A DNA stretch of 59,258 nucleotides, from contig USPC01000003.1 in the NCBI GenBank assembly GCA_900556605.1, forward strand, positions 1 through 59,258. Reading direction: 5' to 3'. A program made the translations under genes and the position numbers. The DNA comes from an uncultured Collinsella sp. (GTDB lineage: Bacteria > Actinomycetota > Coriobacteriia > Coriobacteriales > Coriobacteriaceae). Positions 16,631 through 26,699 of this stretch are shown here, piece by piece (the first letter of the stretch is position 1; each line of letters starts with the position of its first letter). Below the pieces are notes generated by a model. It had not been told where the DNA came from. It did no database searches and worked only from the letters and a program-made list of their open reading frames with translations.

Positions 16631-19600
16631 ATGGCATTCGTCCATCTGCACAATCACACTGTTTTCTCCATGCTCGACGGCGCAACCCGTATCCAGGATA
16701 TGGTCAACCGTGCCGTTGAGCTTGGCATGCCCGCCGTGGCCATTACCGACCACGGCTACATGTATGGCGTGCCCGACCTGGCGCTGGCCTGCGACGCCGT
16801 TAACCACAACACGCCCGAGTACAAAACCTGGAGTCACGACAGGGCCTTCTTGGAAAAGGACCGCCGCGACGAGCTGGTGGAGCCCGATCCCGAGGAAAGC
16901 CCGCGCGAGCATGCCCAGTATGTGAAGGACATGGCCATGTGGGACGAGAAGGGCAACATCGACGAGCTCAAGCCGCCCCTGGTCATCAAACCCATCTTTG
17001 GCTGCGAGGTCTACTTTACGCCGGACGAGACGCTCGCCCGCGACCACAAGCCCGAGCTCTACCACATGATCCTTCTGGCCAAGGACCAGGAGGGCTACGT
17101 CAACCTGATGCAGACGGTCTCCGAGGCCGCCGTACAGGGCTTTTACTACAAGCCCCGTGTGACGCTCGACAACCTGCGCCGCCACGCCAAGGGCATGATC
17201 TGCACCAGCGCCTGTATCGCCGGCATCATCCCCAAATACATCGACCGCGGTGACATGGAGGGCGCCATCAAGTGGGCCGAGACCTTCCGTGACACCTTCG
17301 ACCCCGGCGACTTCTATATCGAGATTCAGGAACACGGCATTACCACCGACAACGGCCTGACCGACGAGCAGATGGACCGCACGCTCATCGACATCGCCAA
17401 TCAGGTGGGCGTCAAGGTCATCGCCACCAACGACTTCCACTACCTGCGCCGCGAGGACGCGCCCGTGCAGGACGTCATCATGTGCATCGGCATGAACGCC
17501 AAGGTCGACGACCCCAACCGCATGCGCATGACCGGCTCGGAGTTTTACATGAAGACCGAGGAGGAGATGCGGGCGATGTTCCCGTATTGCCCCGAGGCCT
17601 GCGACAACACACTCGAGATCGCCGACAAGTGCTACGTGGAGCTGGACTGGGACTCCATCATCCTGCCGCGCTTCCCGTTGCTCGACCCCGGCGAGACGCA
17701 CGAGAGCCAGTTCCGCCGCGAGTGCGAGAAGGGCCTGCGCCAGCACTACGGCGACGACTGGGCCACGCGCGAGATCGGCGGCGTCAACATCAAAGAGCGC
17801 TTTGAGTACGAATACAAGGTCATCTGCGACAAGGGCTTTGCCGCCTACTTCCTCATTGTTGCCGAGTACGTGCAATGGGCCAAGGACAACGGCATCGGCG
17901 TCGGCCCCGGCCGTGGCTCGGCCGCCGGCGCTATCGTCGCCTACGCCATGAACATCACCGCGTTCGACCCGCTCGAGAATGGCCTGATGTTCGAGAGATT
18001 CCTGTCCCCGCAGCGTACCGAGATGCCCGATATCGATATGGACTTCGACGATGAGCGGCGCCTCGAGGTCGTGGAGCACGTTCGCCAGCTCTACGGCCCC
18101 GAGAAAGTTACCCACGTCATCACCTACTCGACCATCAAGGCCAAGCAGGCCATCAACGACGCTGCGCGCGTTCTGGACTACCCGGTCTACATGGGCCAGC
18201 GCCTGTCCAAGATGGTCTCGAGCGACCCCAAGGTCAAGCTCAAGCAGGTGCTCGAAAAGCAACCCGGCAAAGAGGATCTGTTTAACCCCGACTTTGCCGA
18301 GGCCTATAAAAAGGATGACGACGCCCGCCGCATCATCGACACGGCGCTCTCGATCGAGGGCCTCACCCGTGGCGAGGGCGTGCACGCGTGCGCCGTTCTG
18401 ATCTGCCGCGATCCCGTCAACGAGCATGTGCCCACCAAGCTCGATACCAAGGGCGGCGTCGAGATTACCCAGTACGAGGGCCATACCGTTGCCGACATGG
18501 GCCTGCTCAAGATGGACTTCCTGGGCCTGCGCACGTTGACGGTTATCTCCAAGGCCAAGGCCAACATCAAAAAGAACTTCGGCATCGACATCAAAGAGGA
18601 AGAGATTCCCTTTGACGACCCCGAGATCTTTAAGCTCATGGGTTCCGGCCACACCGCCGGCGTCTTCCAGGTCGAGTCCGCCGGCATGACGGCCACGATC
18701 AAGAACATGAAGCCCACCGAGTACAAGCACGTCGTGGCATTGATCGCTCTATACCGCCCGGGCCCGCTGGGCGCCGGCATGGTCTCGTCTTACATCAACC
18801 GTATGAATGGCAAGGAGCCGGCCGTCTCCTACGACGACCGCCTGGACGACATCCTGGGTGAAACCTACGGCACCATGGTCTACCAGGAGCAGGTTATGCT
18901 CATCTCCGTCGAGATGTGCGGCTTCTCCAAGGGCGAATCGGACTCGCGTATCCGTAAGCCCGTGGCTAAGAAAAAGATCAAGCTGCTCACGTCGACGGTG
19001 CTCCACTGGGAGGATGGCTCGGACGAGACCACCTACGACCACTGGATGAACGGCGCTATCAAGAACAACTACACGCGCGAGGTCGCCCAGAAGATTTGGG
19101 ACGATGTTCTCGAGTTCGCGTCCTACGCCTTTAACAAGTCGCACTCCGCCGGCTACGCCATCCTGGTTATGCAGACGGCATGGCTCAAGGCGCACTATCC
19201 GCACGAGTACATGGCGGCCGTCCTGACGTCCTACACAGGCAAGACCGACAAGATCGTTCACTACGTCTCGGCGTGCCGTCACGACGGCATCCCCGTGCTG
19301 TCGCCAGATGTCAACGAGTCCGGTACCGAGTTCACGGCTACCAAGGAGGGCGTGCGCTTTGGTCTGGCCGGCATCCGCGGCGTGGGCACCGGCGTGGCGC
19401 AGGCGATTATCGCCGAGCGCGAGGCGGGCGGCCCGTTTAAGACGCTGCACGACTTTGTCGAGCGCGTGGATTCCAGCCAGGCAAACCGTCGCGTGATCGA
19501 ATCCCTCATCAAGGCAGGCGCCTTTGACTCCACGGGGTATCCGCGTCGCCAGATGATGCACTTTGTGGACAAGAACAACCCCGAGAACATCATCGATGCC

Positions 19601-20434
19601 GCTGTGAAGCGCCAGAAGGATCGTGCGAGCGGCCAGACGTCGTTCTTCGATATGTTCGGCGATGTTGAGGGCTCGGGCTTTGAGGTGAGCGTGCCCGATC
19701 CGGATGGCCAGGAGTGGGACCGCCACCTTAAGCTGAGCCAGGAGAAGGATGTTCTGGGCATCTATGTCTCGGACCACCCGCTGCGCCCGTTTGAGTATGC
19801 GCTAGCCAAGGCACGCGACTTCTCGTTCTCGCAGATCGATACCGGCTACGAGGTGCAAAACCCCACGGGCGGTACCATCAACCAGGAGATTCCCGAGGGC
19901 AAGGCGCTGTGGTGGGCCGGTATGGTCTCGAGCGTGTCCAAGCGCGTGACCAAAAACGGCGACCCCATGGGTATTGTGCAGCTCGAGGACATGGAAGGCG
20001 AGGCCACGGTCGTGGTGTTCCCCAAGACCTACAAAGAGGCCGAGGGATACCTGTACGGCGAGGTCGATCCCGAGACCGGTGCACAGCTGTCCGATGCGTT
20101 TGTGCGCATTAAGGGCAAGCTCGAGCGCTCGGACCGCGGCGATCAGATCATCGCGCAGGAGATTGTGCCGCTGGAGCTCAACGAGGAGAGCAACAAGCCC
20201 AAGGTGTTTGAGGTCATGGTGCCCAACAGCCGCTTTAGCCAGGGCAATATGGCGCGTCTTGCCACGGTGCTTACCGCCAACCCGGGCGGCGACCGCGTGG
20301 AGATCTTTATCGAGCAGGTGGACGGGCGCGTACTGCGTGCCGAGGTGCCGGCCAAAGTCAACGCACGCTCGATTCCGCTGTTGGCAGAGGCAAAGGCCAT
20401 CGTCGGCAACCAAGGCCGCGTGACGGTGATCTAA
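16631..20434 (+). CDS. dnaE: DNA polymerase III alpha subunit
   Basis: This 1267-residue replicative polymerase is the DnaE1 type. The N-terminal PHP domain shows HLHNHTVFS, AITDHG and NDFHYL, so the metal-binding set appears retained, as in DnaE proteins with intrinsic proofreading. The polymerase core includes GPGRGSAAGA and the catalytic PDIDMDFDDERR (about residue 470), followed by the helix-hairpin-helix region and a C-terminal OB fold. An insert at residues about 60-115 within PHP is rich in charged residues. The start at 16631 has GGAG upstream; a longer frame from 16565 would cross a TAGAAT promoter-like box. Confidence 0.96.
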   Translation: MAFVHLHNHTVFSMLDGATRIQDMVNRAVELGMPAVAITDHGYMYGVPDLALACDAVNHNTPEYKTWSHDRAFLEKDRRDELVEPDPEESPREHAQYVKDMAMWDEKGNIDELKPPLVIKPIFGCEVYFTPDETLARDHKPELYHMILLAKDQEGYVNLMQTVSEAAVQGFYYKPRVTLDNLRRHAKGMICTSACIAGIIPKYIDRGDMEGAIKWAETFRDTFDPGDFYIEIQEHGITTDNGLTDEQMDRTLIDIANQVGVKVIATNDFHYLRREDAPVQDVIMCIGMNAKVDDPNRMRMTGSEFYMKTEEEMRAMFPYCPEACDNTLEIADKCYVELDWDSIILPRFPLLDPGETHESQFRRECEKGLRQHYGDDWATREIGGVNIKERFEYEYKVICDKGFAAYFLIVAEYVQWAKDNGIGVGPGRGSAAGAIVAYAMNITAFDPLENGLMFERFLSPQRTEMPDIDMDFDDERRLEVVEHVRQLYGPEKVTHVITYSTIKAKQAINDAARVLDYPVYMGQRLSKMVSSDPKVKLKQVLEKQPGKEDLFNPDFAEAYKKDDDARRIIDTALSIEGLTRGEGVHACAVLICRDPVNEHVPTKLDTKGGVEITQYEGHTVADMGLLKMDFLGLRTLTVISKAKANIKKNFGIDIKEEEIPFDDPEIFKLMGSGHTAGVFQVESAGMTATIKNMKPTEYKHVVALIALYRPGPLGAGMVSSYINRMNGKEPAVSYDDRLDDILGETYGTMVYQEQVMLISVEMCGFSKGESDSRIRKPVAKKKIKLLTSTVLHWEDGSDETTYDHWMNGAIKNNYTREVAQKIWDDVLEFASYAFNKSHSAGYAILVMQTAWLKAHYPHEYMAAVLTSYTGKTDKIVHYVSACRHDGIPVLSPDVNESGTEFTATKEGVRFGLAGIRGVGTGVAQAIIAEREAGGPFKTLHDFVERVDSSQANRRVIESLIKAGAFDSTGYPRRQMMHFVDKNNPENIIDAAVKRQKDRASGQTSFFDMFGDVEGSGFEVSVPDPDGQEWDRHLKLSQEKDVLGIYVSDHPLRPFEYALAKARDFSFSQIDTGYEVQNPTGGTINQEIPEGKALWWAGMVSSVSKRVTKNGDPMGIVQLEDMEGEATVVVFPKTYKEAEGYLYGEVDPETGAQLSDAFVRIKGKLERSDRGDQIIAQEIVPLELNEESNKPKVFEVMVPNSRFSQGNMARLATVLTANPGGDRVEIFIEQVDGRVLRAEVPAKVNARSIPLLAEAKAIVGNQGRVTVI

Positions 20435-20472
20435 GGGCGACCTTGCTGGTCCGCGCGAGATTGGAGGAAGTG

Positions 20473-23400
20473 ATGGCGCAGGGGACGTTTGTGCAGGCGC
20501 TTCGTAAGGAGGCGGCGCTTAGCAGCACCTTTATGAAGGGGCGCTCGCTCATGCTCAACGGCGCCGTGCTGTCGTTTGATGACTCCGGCTCGCGCTTCTC
20601 CAAAAACGTGAACATCGAGGGCACGGTGCGCGGCTCGCGCGGCGACCTGTACAAGACGCACGTGGTGCTCGACATGGACGAGCACGAGGTTGTCGACTAC
20701 GACTGCGATTGTCCCGCCGCCTTCCGCTATTCCGGCATGTGCAAGCACGCCATAGCCACGGCGCTGGCGTATCTGGATGCCAGTGGCGCTGAGCCCGTCG
20801 AGGGTTTGCGCACGCCGGTCCGCACGTTTACGGTACCGCCCGCACAGTCCAAGCAGCCCACGCGCCCCGCGCCCACCGCATCTGCGGTCAACCCCAATTT
20901 TCCCTTCCCGGCGCCCGTCCCCACGAGCCCGAGCCTTGTGGCGGCGCTTTCCGATCTTTCGGACGCGCGCATGGACGAGGTCGTGGCCATGCGTCGCAAG
21001 CTCGCCGGCACCATTGACCCCGATGCGCCCAAAGCGGTGCTGGAGCCCTCGCTGGTGCCGTACTACAATCCGCTGTTTGCCGATCGCTTTAACTGGGCGC
21101 TCGAGTTTCGCATTCGCTGCGGTTCGGTGTCCTACGTGGTTAAGGATATCGACGGCATGGCCGATGCCTATGTGCGCGGCGGTACGTTCTCCTATGGCAA
21201 GAAGCTTACGTTTGCCCATGTGCCCGAAGCTTTCGATGACGTGTCGACAAAGCTGCTCGACTTTATCGCAATGACGGTCGCCTACCTAGGCGATATTACG
21301 AGCTCGCGCTCGGCATCGTATGACTTTGCCCGCAGCGGCTTTGTCGCCGAGCGTCAGTTGCCGGTATCCGAGTATTCCGTCGTGTCCGTGCTGGACCTGC
21401 TGCGCGGCAGGGCCATGTCTTTTGAGCCTGCTTGGTCGCGGGGGACGACGACGCATCGCGCCTACGAGGTGGCAGTCGAGCCGTCGCCGCAGGGGGAGGG
21501 CGAAGTCCCGGCCAAGCGCCCGCCGCTCCTTGCCGCCAAGATTGCACCGGCGGCGGGTGGCAGCTACGACTTGCGCCTGCCGGCCGATACGTATTGCTTT
21601 GTCGCGGGCGACGCAGCCTATCTGGTCGATACGCGCCGCGCGCGCCGTACCGACACGGCGTTTGCCCAACATGCGGCGTCGTTCCTTTCGCACTTGTTGC
21701 CCTGCCGCACGCCGGTCCATATCGCCGCCGACCAGGTGGGCGAGTTCTGCCGCATGGCGCTACCTATCTTGCGCGACTATACCGACCTGACCGCTCCCGC
21801 CGCGCTCGACGCCGTGGCACCCGAGCCGAGTTTTGCCATGGCGATTGGCGTCGACGATGGTCTTGTGACCTGCAAGATTACGGTGACCTACGGCGATTGG
21901 TCGGCAGATCTCTTTAGTCTTGGTGCTCCGGGCAGTCCCTTCGAAGAACAACGCCCCGGCGTGCCGCCCCGCGATACGGTGGCGGAGTTTCGCGTTATGG
22001 ACACGGCGGCCCTGTACTTCGATTTCTACGAGGGCGGCCTGGCGTTTGAGGAGCGCGACGACGCCCGCCTGTTCCACTTGCTGACCGAGGGCCTGTCTGC
22101 TCTGTCCGAGCTGGGCGAGGTCATGCTCAGCGACCGCCTGCGCCAGATCTCGGTCCGTCCTGCGCCTAAGCTCTCGGTGCGCGCCACCGTCAAGAGCAAC
22201 TTGCTCGACGTCGAGTTGGGTGCGAGCGGGCTTTCGGCGGCCGACCTTGCCATCTATCTCGATTCGTATAAGCGCCACCAGACGTTTGCGCGTCTCACGT
22301 CGGGCGACATCGTTCGCCTGGATGAAGGTGCCCGCGCTGCGTTTGGTCTTGCCGAGGACCTGGGCGTCGATGCCGTCGACCTGCTCGACGGCGTGTCGCT
22401 TCCCGCGTCGAGCACCCTTTTTGTCGATAGCATGCTCGCGCGCACGCCGGCGCTCAAGGCCGATCGCGACGCGGCGTTCCGCCGCACCGTCGAGCGCCTG
22501 GACACGCTCGGCAAGATGGACTTTACGGTACCCGCCTCGCTCAAGGCCACGCTGCGTGGCTACCAGATTGACGGCTACCAGTGGCTCGGCTCGCTTGAGC
22601 ACCTGGGCCTTGGCGGCATCTTGGCCGACGATATGGGCCTGGGCAAAACACTGCAGATGATCGCGCACATTCTGGCGCGCGTGGAAGCGGGGGATACCAA
22701 GCCCACGCTCGTGGTATGCCCCGCGTCGCTCGTGTACAACTGGGCTGCCGAGTTGGAGCGCTTTGCCCCCTCGCTTGATGTGTGCGCCATCGTGGGCGCC
22801 AAGGCTCAACGCCGTGTGCAGATTGCCGGCGTGGCCGAGCACAACGTGGTCGTGACGTCGTATGACCTCATGCGCCGCGACATCGACGAATACATCGAGC
22901 AGGACTTTGCTCGCGTGGTGCTCGACGAGGCCCAGTACATTAAAAACCCGCTCACCCAGGTGGCGCGCGCCGCCAAGCGCCTGCCTGCCGGCGTACGCTT
23001 TGCCTTGACGGGAACGCCCATCGAAAACCGCCTGTCCGAGCTCTGGAGCATCTTCGACTTTTTGATGCCGGACCTTCTGGGTACGCGCGAGTCGTTTGCC
23101 AAGCGCTTCGAAAGCCCGGTCGAGCACGCCGAGGGTGACAGCGCCGCTCGTCTACAGGCGCTCGTGTCGCCGTTTGTGCTGCGTCGCGTCAAGGAAGATG
23201 TGGTGGCCGACCTGCCCGAGAAAATCGAGGATACGGTGATGGCGCAGCTTACCGGAGAGCAGCGCAAGCTTTACCTGGCCAACCAGGACCGCATTGCCCA
23301 GCAAGTGCAGCACCGCGAGGCATCCGAGTTTAAGAAAAACAAGCTCAAGGTGCTCGCCGAGCTCACCAAGCTGCGCCAGATCTGCTGCGACCCGCGTCTA

Positions 23401-23946
23401 CACTACGAGGATTACAAGGCGGGAAGCGCCAAGCTCGATACGTGCATGGAGCTCGTCCACGGAGCACTCGACGGCGGTCATCGTATCTTGCTGTTCAGCC
23501 AGTTTACGGGCATGCTCGATATCATCGGCAAGCGCCTGGCCAAGGAGGATATCGCCTTCCTTAAGCTCACGGGCGCATCGTCCAAGGAGGGCCGTGCCAA
23601 GATGGTTGCGCAGTTCCAAGCGGGCGAGGTTCCGGTCTTTTTGATTTCGCTCAAGGCGGGCGGCGTGGGCCTTAACCTGACGGCTGCCGACGTGGTCATT
23701 CACTACGACCCGTGGTGGAACGTGGCCGCGCAGGACCAGGCGACCGACCGCGCGCACCGCATTGGCCAGCAGCACACCGTGACCGTGTACAAACTCATCG
23801 CCAAGGACACGATCGAGGAACGCATTATGCAGATGCAGGAGTCCAAGCGCGATCTGGTCAACAGCGTGCTCGGCGGCGACGGTATCTCGTCGGCACTGTT
23901 TACCCGCGAAGATGTTCTGGCGCTGCTCGGCGGCGACGGGCGCTAA
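20473..23946 (+). CDS. SWIM zinc-finger SNF2/HepA-type helicase
   Basis: This 1157-residue protein starts with a SWIM zinc finger (about 76-95: CDCPAAF...GMCKHA) and a proline-rich linker. It then has a long unassigned middle and a SNF2 ATPase from about 690: DDMGLGKTLQ, DEAQYIKN, LTGTPIENRLSELWSIFDF, and the helicase C half with FSQFTGML, LKAGGVGLNLTAA and ATDRAHRIGQ. Such proteins remodel protein-DNA or polymerase-DNA complexes; the exact bacterial role is unclear. The ATG at 20473 is preceded by GGAGG and lies 38 bp after dnaE, so they may share a transcript. Confidence 0.92.
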   Translation: MAQGTFVQALRKEAALSSTFMKGRSLMLNGAVLSFDDSGSRFSKNVNIEGTVRGSRGDLYKTHVVLDMDEHEVVDYDCDCPAAFRYSGMCKHAIATALAYLDASGAEPVEGLRTPVRTFTVPPAQSKQPTRPAPTASAVNPNFPFPAPVPTSPSLVAALSDLSDARMDEVVAMRRKLAGTIDPDAPKAVLEPSLVPYYNPLFADRFNWALEFRIRCGSVSYVVKDIDGMADAYVRGGTFSYGKKLTFAHVPEAFDDVSTKLLDFIAMTVAYLGDITSSRSASYDFARSGFVAERQLPVSEYSVVSVLDLLRGRAMSFEPAWSRGTTTHRAYEVAVEPSPQGEGEVPAKRPPLLAAKIAPAAGGSYDLRLPADTYCFVAGDAAYLVDTRRARRTDTAFAQHAASFLSHLLPCRTPVHIAADQVGEFCRMALPILRDYTDLTAPAALDAVAPEPSFAMAIGVDDGLVTCKITVTYGDWSADLFSLGAPGSPFEEQRPGVPPRDTVAEFRVMDTAALYFDFYEGGLAFEERDDARLFHLLTEGLSALSELGEVMLSDRLRQISVRPAPKLSVRATVKSNLLDVELGASGLSAADLAIYLDSYKRHQTFARLTSGDIVRLDEGARAAFGLAEDLGVDAVDLLDGVSLPASSTLFVDSMLARTPALKADRDAAFRRTVERLDTLGKMDFTVPASLKATLRGYQIDGYQWLGSLEHLGLGGILADDMGLGKTLQMIAHILARVEAGDTKPTLVVCPASLVYNWAAELERFAPSLDVCAIVGAKAQRRVQIAGVAEHNVVVTSYDLMRRDIDEYIEQDFARVVLDEAQYIKNPLTQVARAAKRLPAGVRFALTGTPIENRLSELWSIFDFLMPDLLGTRESFAKRFESPVEHAEGDSAARLQALVSPFVLRRVKEDVVADLPEKIEDTVMAQLTGEQRKLYLANQDRIAQQVQHREASEFKKNKLKVLAELTKLRQICCDPRLHYEDYKAGSAKLDTCMELVHGALDGGHRILLFSQFTGMLDIIGKRLAKEDIAFLKLTGASSKEGRAKMVAQFQAGEVPVFLISLKAGGVGLNLTAADVVIHYDPWWNVAAQDQATDRAHRIGQQHTVTVYKLIAKDTIEERIMQMQESKRDLVNSVLGGDGISSALFTREDVLALLGGDGR

Positions 23947-24096
23947 CCCGCTCGGGTGGGGCCGCCAGGGCGGATAGTACGCGCCGCCCCACCGTTCCCG
24001 CCCGTTATGTGTTCATTTGCCATGCCGTGGATGGTTCGCCTGCCTTTGGGCATAAGAAGCACCAGGAATATTGGCACATCAGCAAAGGAGAACATC

Positions 24097-24459
24097 ATGG
24101 CGAAATTCTTTAAGGACTCCGACGGCAAGCTCGTTGCCGCCCTTGGCGACGGCGTTGCAACCCCTGCCGGCTGCACGGAGCTGACGGCAAACACCGAGGA
24201 TGCGGCGCACGAGAAGCATGTGCCTGTTGTCGAGATTGAGCGCGACGGCCACGTCATTCGCGCACGTGTGGGCTCGACGGAGCACCCCATGCTGCCCGAG
24301 CACTACATCGAGTGGATCGCGCTTGAGGCCGAGGGCCGCCTGGAGGTCCATTACCTTGAGCCCGGCATGAAGCCCACGACGTTTTTCGCTGGCGGCTCCA
24401 AGACCGGTACCGTCTATGCCTACTGCAACCTGCATGGGCTGTGGTCCGCGACGTTCTAG
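24097..24459 (+). CDS. Superoxide reductase (neelaredoxin-type desulfoferrodoxin)
   Basis: This 120-residue non-haem iron enzyme reduces superoxide to peroxide in anaerobes. The active-site ligands are in place: His41 in EKHVP, with catalytic Glu39 and Lys40, His63 and His69 in STEHPMLPEHYIEW, and Cys110 and His113 in CNLHG. The N-terminal part lacks the CxxC...CC rubredoxin-like iron site of desulfoferrodoxin (only Cys26 remains), so it should act as a one-iron enzyme. The ribosome site AAAGGAG is 6 bp before the ATG; the longer frame from 23956 has no support. Confidence 0.92.
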   Translation: MAKFFKDSDGKLVAALGDGVATPAGCTELTANTEDAAHEKHVPVVEIERDGHVIRARVGSTEHPMLPEHYIEWIALEAEGRLEVHYLEPGMKPTTFFAGGSKTGTVYAYCNLHGLWSATF

Positions 24460-24506
24460 GAGCGCGCCCCCGCTCGGGGTATCATAGCTAGCATATGCAC
24501 ATGCGA

Positions 24507-24537
24507 GCGCCGGCTGCATTATGCGGCCGGCGCTTTT
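24507..24537 (+). terminator. Terminator after the superoxide reductase gene
   Basis: GCGCCGGC pairs with GCCGGCGC, with an inner GCAT/ATGC extension, followed by TTTTA. Confidence 0.8.
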
Positions 24538-24576
24538 ACTACGACAACGACGATTTACGACGGAAAGGGCTGGGCC

Positions 24577-26562
24577 ATGAAGCTCGCACTTGCACAGATC
24601 GATATGCGCCTGGGTGACATCGAGGGCATTTGCGGCCGCATCGAGGACCAGGCTCGCTTGGCTCATGAGCGCGGCGCGCGCGTGCTGTGCGTTCCGGCCC
24701 CGCTCTTTATGGGCGCCATGCCGGGCAGCCTGGTGGGCGCTGCCGATTTTGGGCACGATATGCTGACGGGCCTGACGGGCGTTGCCGAGCGCATCCAAGA
24801 GCTCGATATGATCTGCATCGTGCCCGCTGCGGTTTCGTTTGAGGGCCAGCCCCTGCTTGACTATATGATGCTTAAGGACGGTCGCGTGGTGCCTGCGCGC
24901 GCAAGCATCGCCCTGCAGCGTGGCGAGAGCAACGACGCGCGTTGGGTGCCTCCGGTGTTTGACGTGGACGGCGTGCGCATCGCTGTGGTGTTTGACCTGG
25001 ATCGCGAGCTCGAGATGCTGCCGACCGGAGTCGACCTCATTGCCTATTTCCAGTTTAATGCGTTTGACATGACCGATCGCGAGACCGCCGCCGTCGCCGC
25101 CGTGCGCAGCGGTGCTTACCGCAAGATCGCCTCCAAGCGCAGCGTATGGTTTGCCTGCATGGCGCCGGTCGGCGCCTATGACGAGTCGGTGTATACCGGC
25201 GGGTCGTTTGTGCTCGACGATTGCGGTCGCGTGGTGGCCCAGGCGCCGTGTTTTGAGGAGAGCCTGCTGGTTCAGGAGATTCAACGCGGCGTGATGCTCG
25301 ATGCCCTGGAGGACCATGAGCTGCCCCAGTTTCGCTCCGAGGAGTGGCTGTGGCAGGCGCTGGTGCTTGCCGTGCGCGACAATGCCCGCGCCCGCGGTGC
25401 GTCGCGTGCCGTGGTGGCGCTCGAGGGCGATTTGCCGTCGTCCCTGTTGGCAGCGCTTGCCGTCGATGCCTTGGGTCCTCGTAACGTAATTGGCTTAGTG
25501 CTGGGACGCAACCGCATCTTTACGCCGGCGCAGGAGGAGGCCGAGGCCGCCCGCTGTTCTGCTGTTCGCTCAATCGCCGAACGCTTGCACATTCGCACCG
25601 TCGAGCGCGATGCGCCGGATGCGGAGCGCGTGCTCGACCGCGACGTGTCGGCGGGCGATGCCGAGCGCCTGCGTTCGCGCGCGCTGGGCCTGATGCTCGA
25701 GGATACGGCGCTCGAGCTGGGCGCTACGGCGCTGAGCCCGCTTTCCAAGACCGAGTACGCGCTGGCGGCGCCCGCGCTGTCCGGTGGCTACCAGGGCGAC
25801 TTTGCGCCCTTTGGCGATGTGTATCTGTCGACGCTCGAGTTTGTGGCACGCGTGCGCAACCGCGCCTCGGCCGTGGTGCCCCAAGAGCTCGTGACGCTCA
25901 ACGCGGTGGAGGATTGCATGGATCGCGTGCTGGCGCAGGCGCTCTCGACGCTCGCCGGTCCGGTTGATATGCTCGATCGCGCGGCGCAGCTGCTTGGCGG
26001 GCTTGAGCCGGGCGAGGTCGATGGTGCGCTCGAGTCGCACGTGGACCGCAACCGTCCCTTTGACGACATCCCGATGGCCGCCGCCAAGCCCGAGGCCTGC
26101 TCGCTGCTGCTGATGCTCGTGCGCCAGGGTGAGGCTGCCCGTCGCATGCTACCGACGGCGCCGATCGTTTCGGCCCGTTCGTTTGTCGAGCGCGCCTGGC
26201 CGTACATGCTTGCGTGGTCCGATCTGGGGCTCAACGGCAAGGAGCGCATGACGGTTGATTCGCTGGCGCGCGCCGAGGTGCGTCGCTTTGCCGACGACGA
26301 TACGAGTGACCGTATGCGCGGCGAGATGATGGGCATATTGGGCGAGCTGTTGGGTATTTCGCCCGAGCAGATGGAAGAGCTGCGCTCCGAGGACGGTCAG
26401 CGTCGTCTGCATGAGGGCATGAAAAAGTTTGAGGGCGAGGTCCAGGACGCCATTGATAAGATGATGGGCGGTCAGGGCGGACCGCAGGGTGGGTCCCAGG
26501 GAGGTCCGATGCCGCATCCGCCGGTTGATCCCCGACAGTTTCCGTTCTTCAGCCAGAACTAA
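24577..26562 (+). CDS. NAD synthetase-like protein with degraded active sites
   Basis: The 661 residues follow the two-domain plan of glutamine-dependent NAD synthetase: a nitrilase-like domain (1-250) and a synthetase-like domain (about 270-430, with SPLSKTEYALA and GDFAPFGDVY matching the NadE TNKSE and GxFxPIxD regions). The key residues are gone. The nitrilase Glu motif reads PAPLFMG (Ala41), and the ICEDLW cysteine motif reads VFDLDREL (Phe139). The PP-loop SGGxDS reads EGDLPSS near residue 284. A C-terminal extension of about 200 residues ends in a Gly/Gln/Pro-rich tail. It probably does not make NAD. It stands between a terminator and ruvCAB. A structural or regulatory role is only a guess. 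Confidence 0.75.
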   Translation: MKLALAQIDMRLGDIEGICGRIEDQARLAHERGARVLCVPAPLFMGAMPGSLVGAADFGHDMLTGLTGVAERIQELDMICIVPAAVSFEGQPLLDYMMLKDGRVVPARASIALQRGESNDARWVPPVFDVDGVRIAVVFDLDRELEMLPTGVDLIAYFQFNAFDMTDRETAAVAAVRSGAYRKIASKRSVWFACMAPVGAYDESVYTGGSFVLDDCGRVVAQAPCFEESLLVQEIQRGVMLDALEDHELPQFRSEEWLWQALVLAVRDNARARGASRAVVALEGDLPSSLLAALAVDALGPRNVIGLVLGRNRIFTPAQEEAEAARCSAVRSIAERLHIRTVERDAPDAERVLDRDVSAGDAERLRSRALGLMLEDTALELGATALSPLSKTEYALAAPALSGGYQGDFAPFGDVYLSTLEFVARVRNRASAVVPQELVTLNAVEDCMDRVLAQALSTLAGPVDMLDRAAQLLGGLEPGEVDGALESHVDRNRPFDDIPMAAAKPEACSLLLMLVRQGEAARRMLPTAPIVSARSFVERAWPYMLAWSDLGLNGKERMTVDSLARAEVRRFADDDTSDRMRGEMMGILGELLGISPEQMEELRSEDGQRRLHEGMKKFEGEVQDAIDKMMGGQGGPQGGSQGGPMPHPPVDPRQFPFFSQN

Positions 26563-26699
26563 CTATGGGATGGGATTCGCTCCCAACCCCGATACTTCAA
26601 CTAAGCGTCTTGGCCCCGTTGTGTTATTCTAGAACAGACGTTCGTGAATGATGCGCGGGGCCTTGCCTTGCGCTGTGCTTGTGACGAGGGGAGGTCGGC

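Noticed and set aside
16604..18730. Long minus-strand frame (708 codons) opposite dnaE
   Set aside because: It is the complement of a strongly conserved polymerase gene; high GC keeps antisense frames open. No motifs or ribosome site.
23955..23993. GGTGGGGC/GCCCCACC hairpin as terminator of the SNF2 gene
   Set aside because: No U-tract on either strand; left unassigned.
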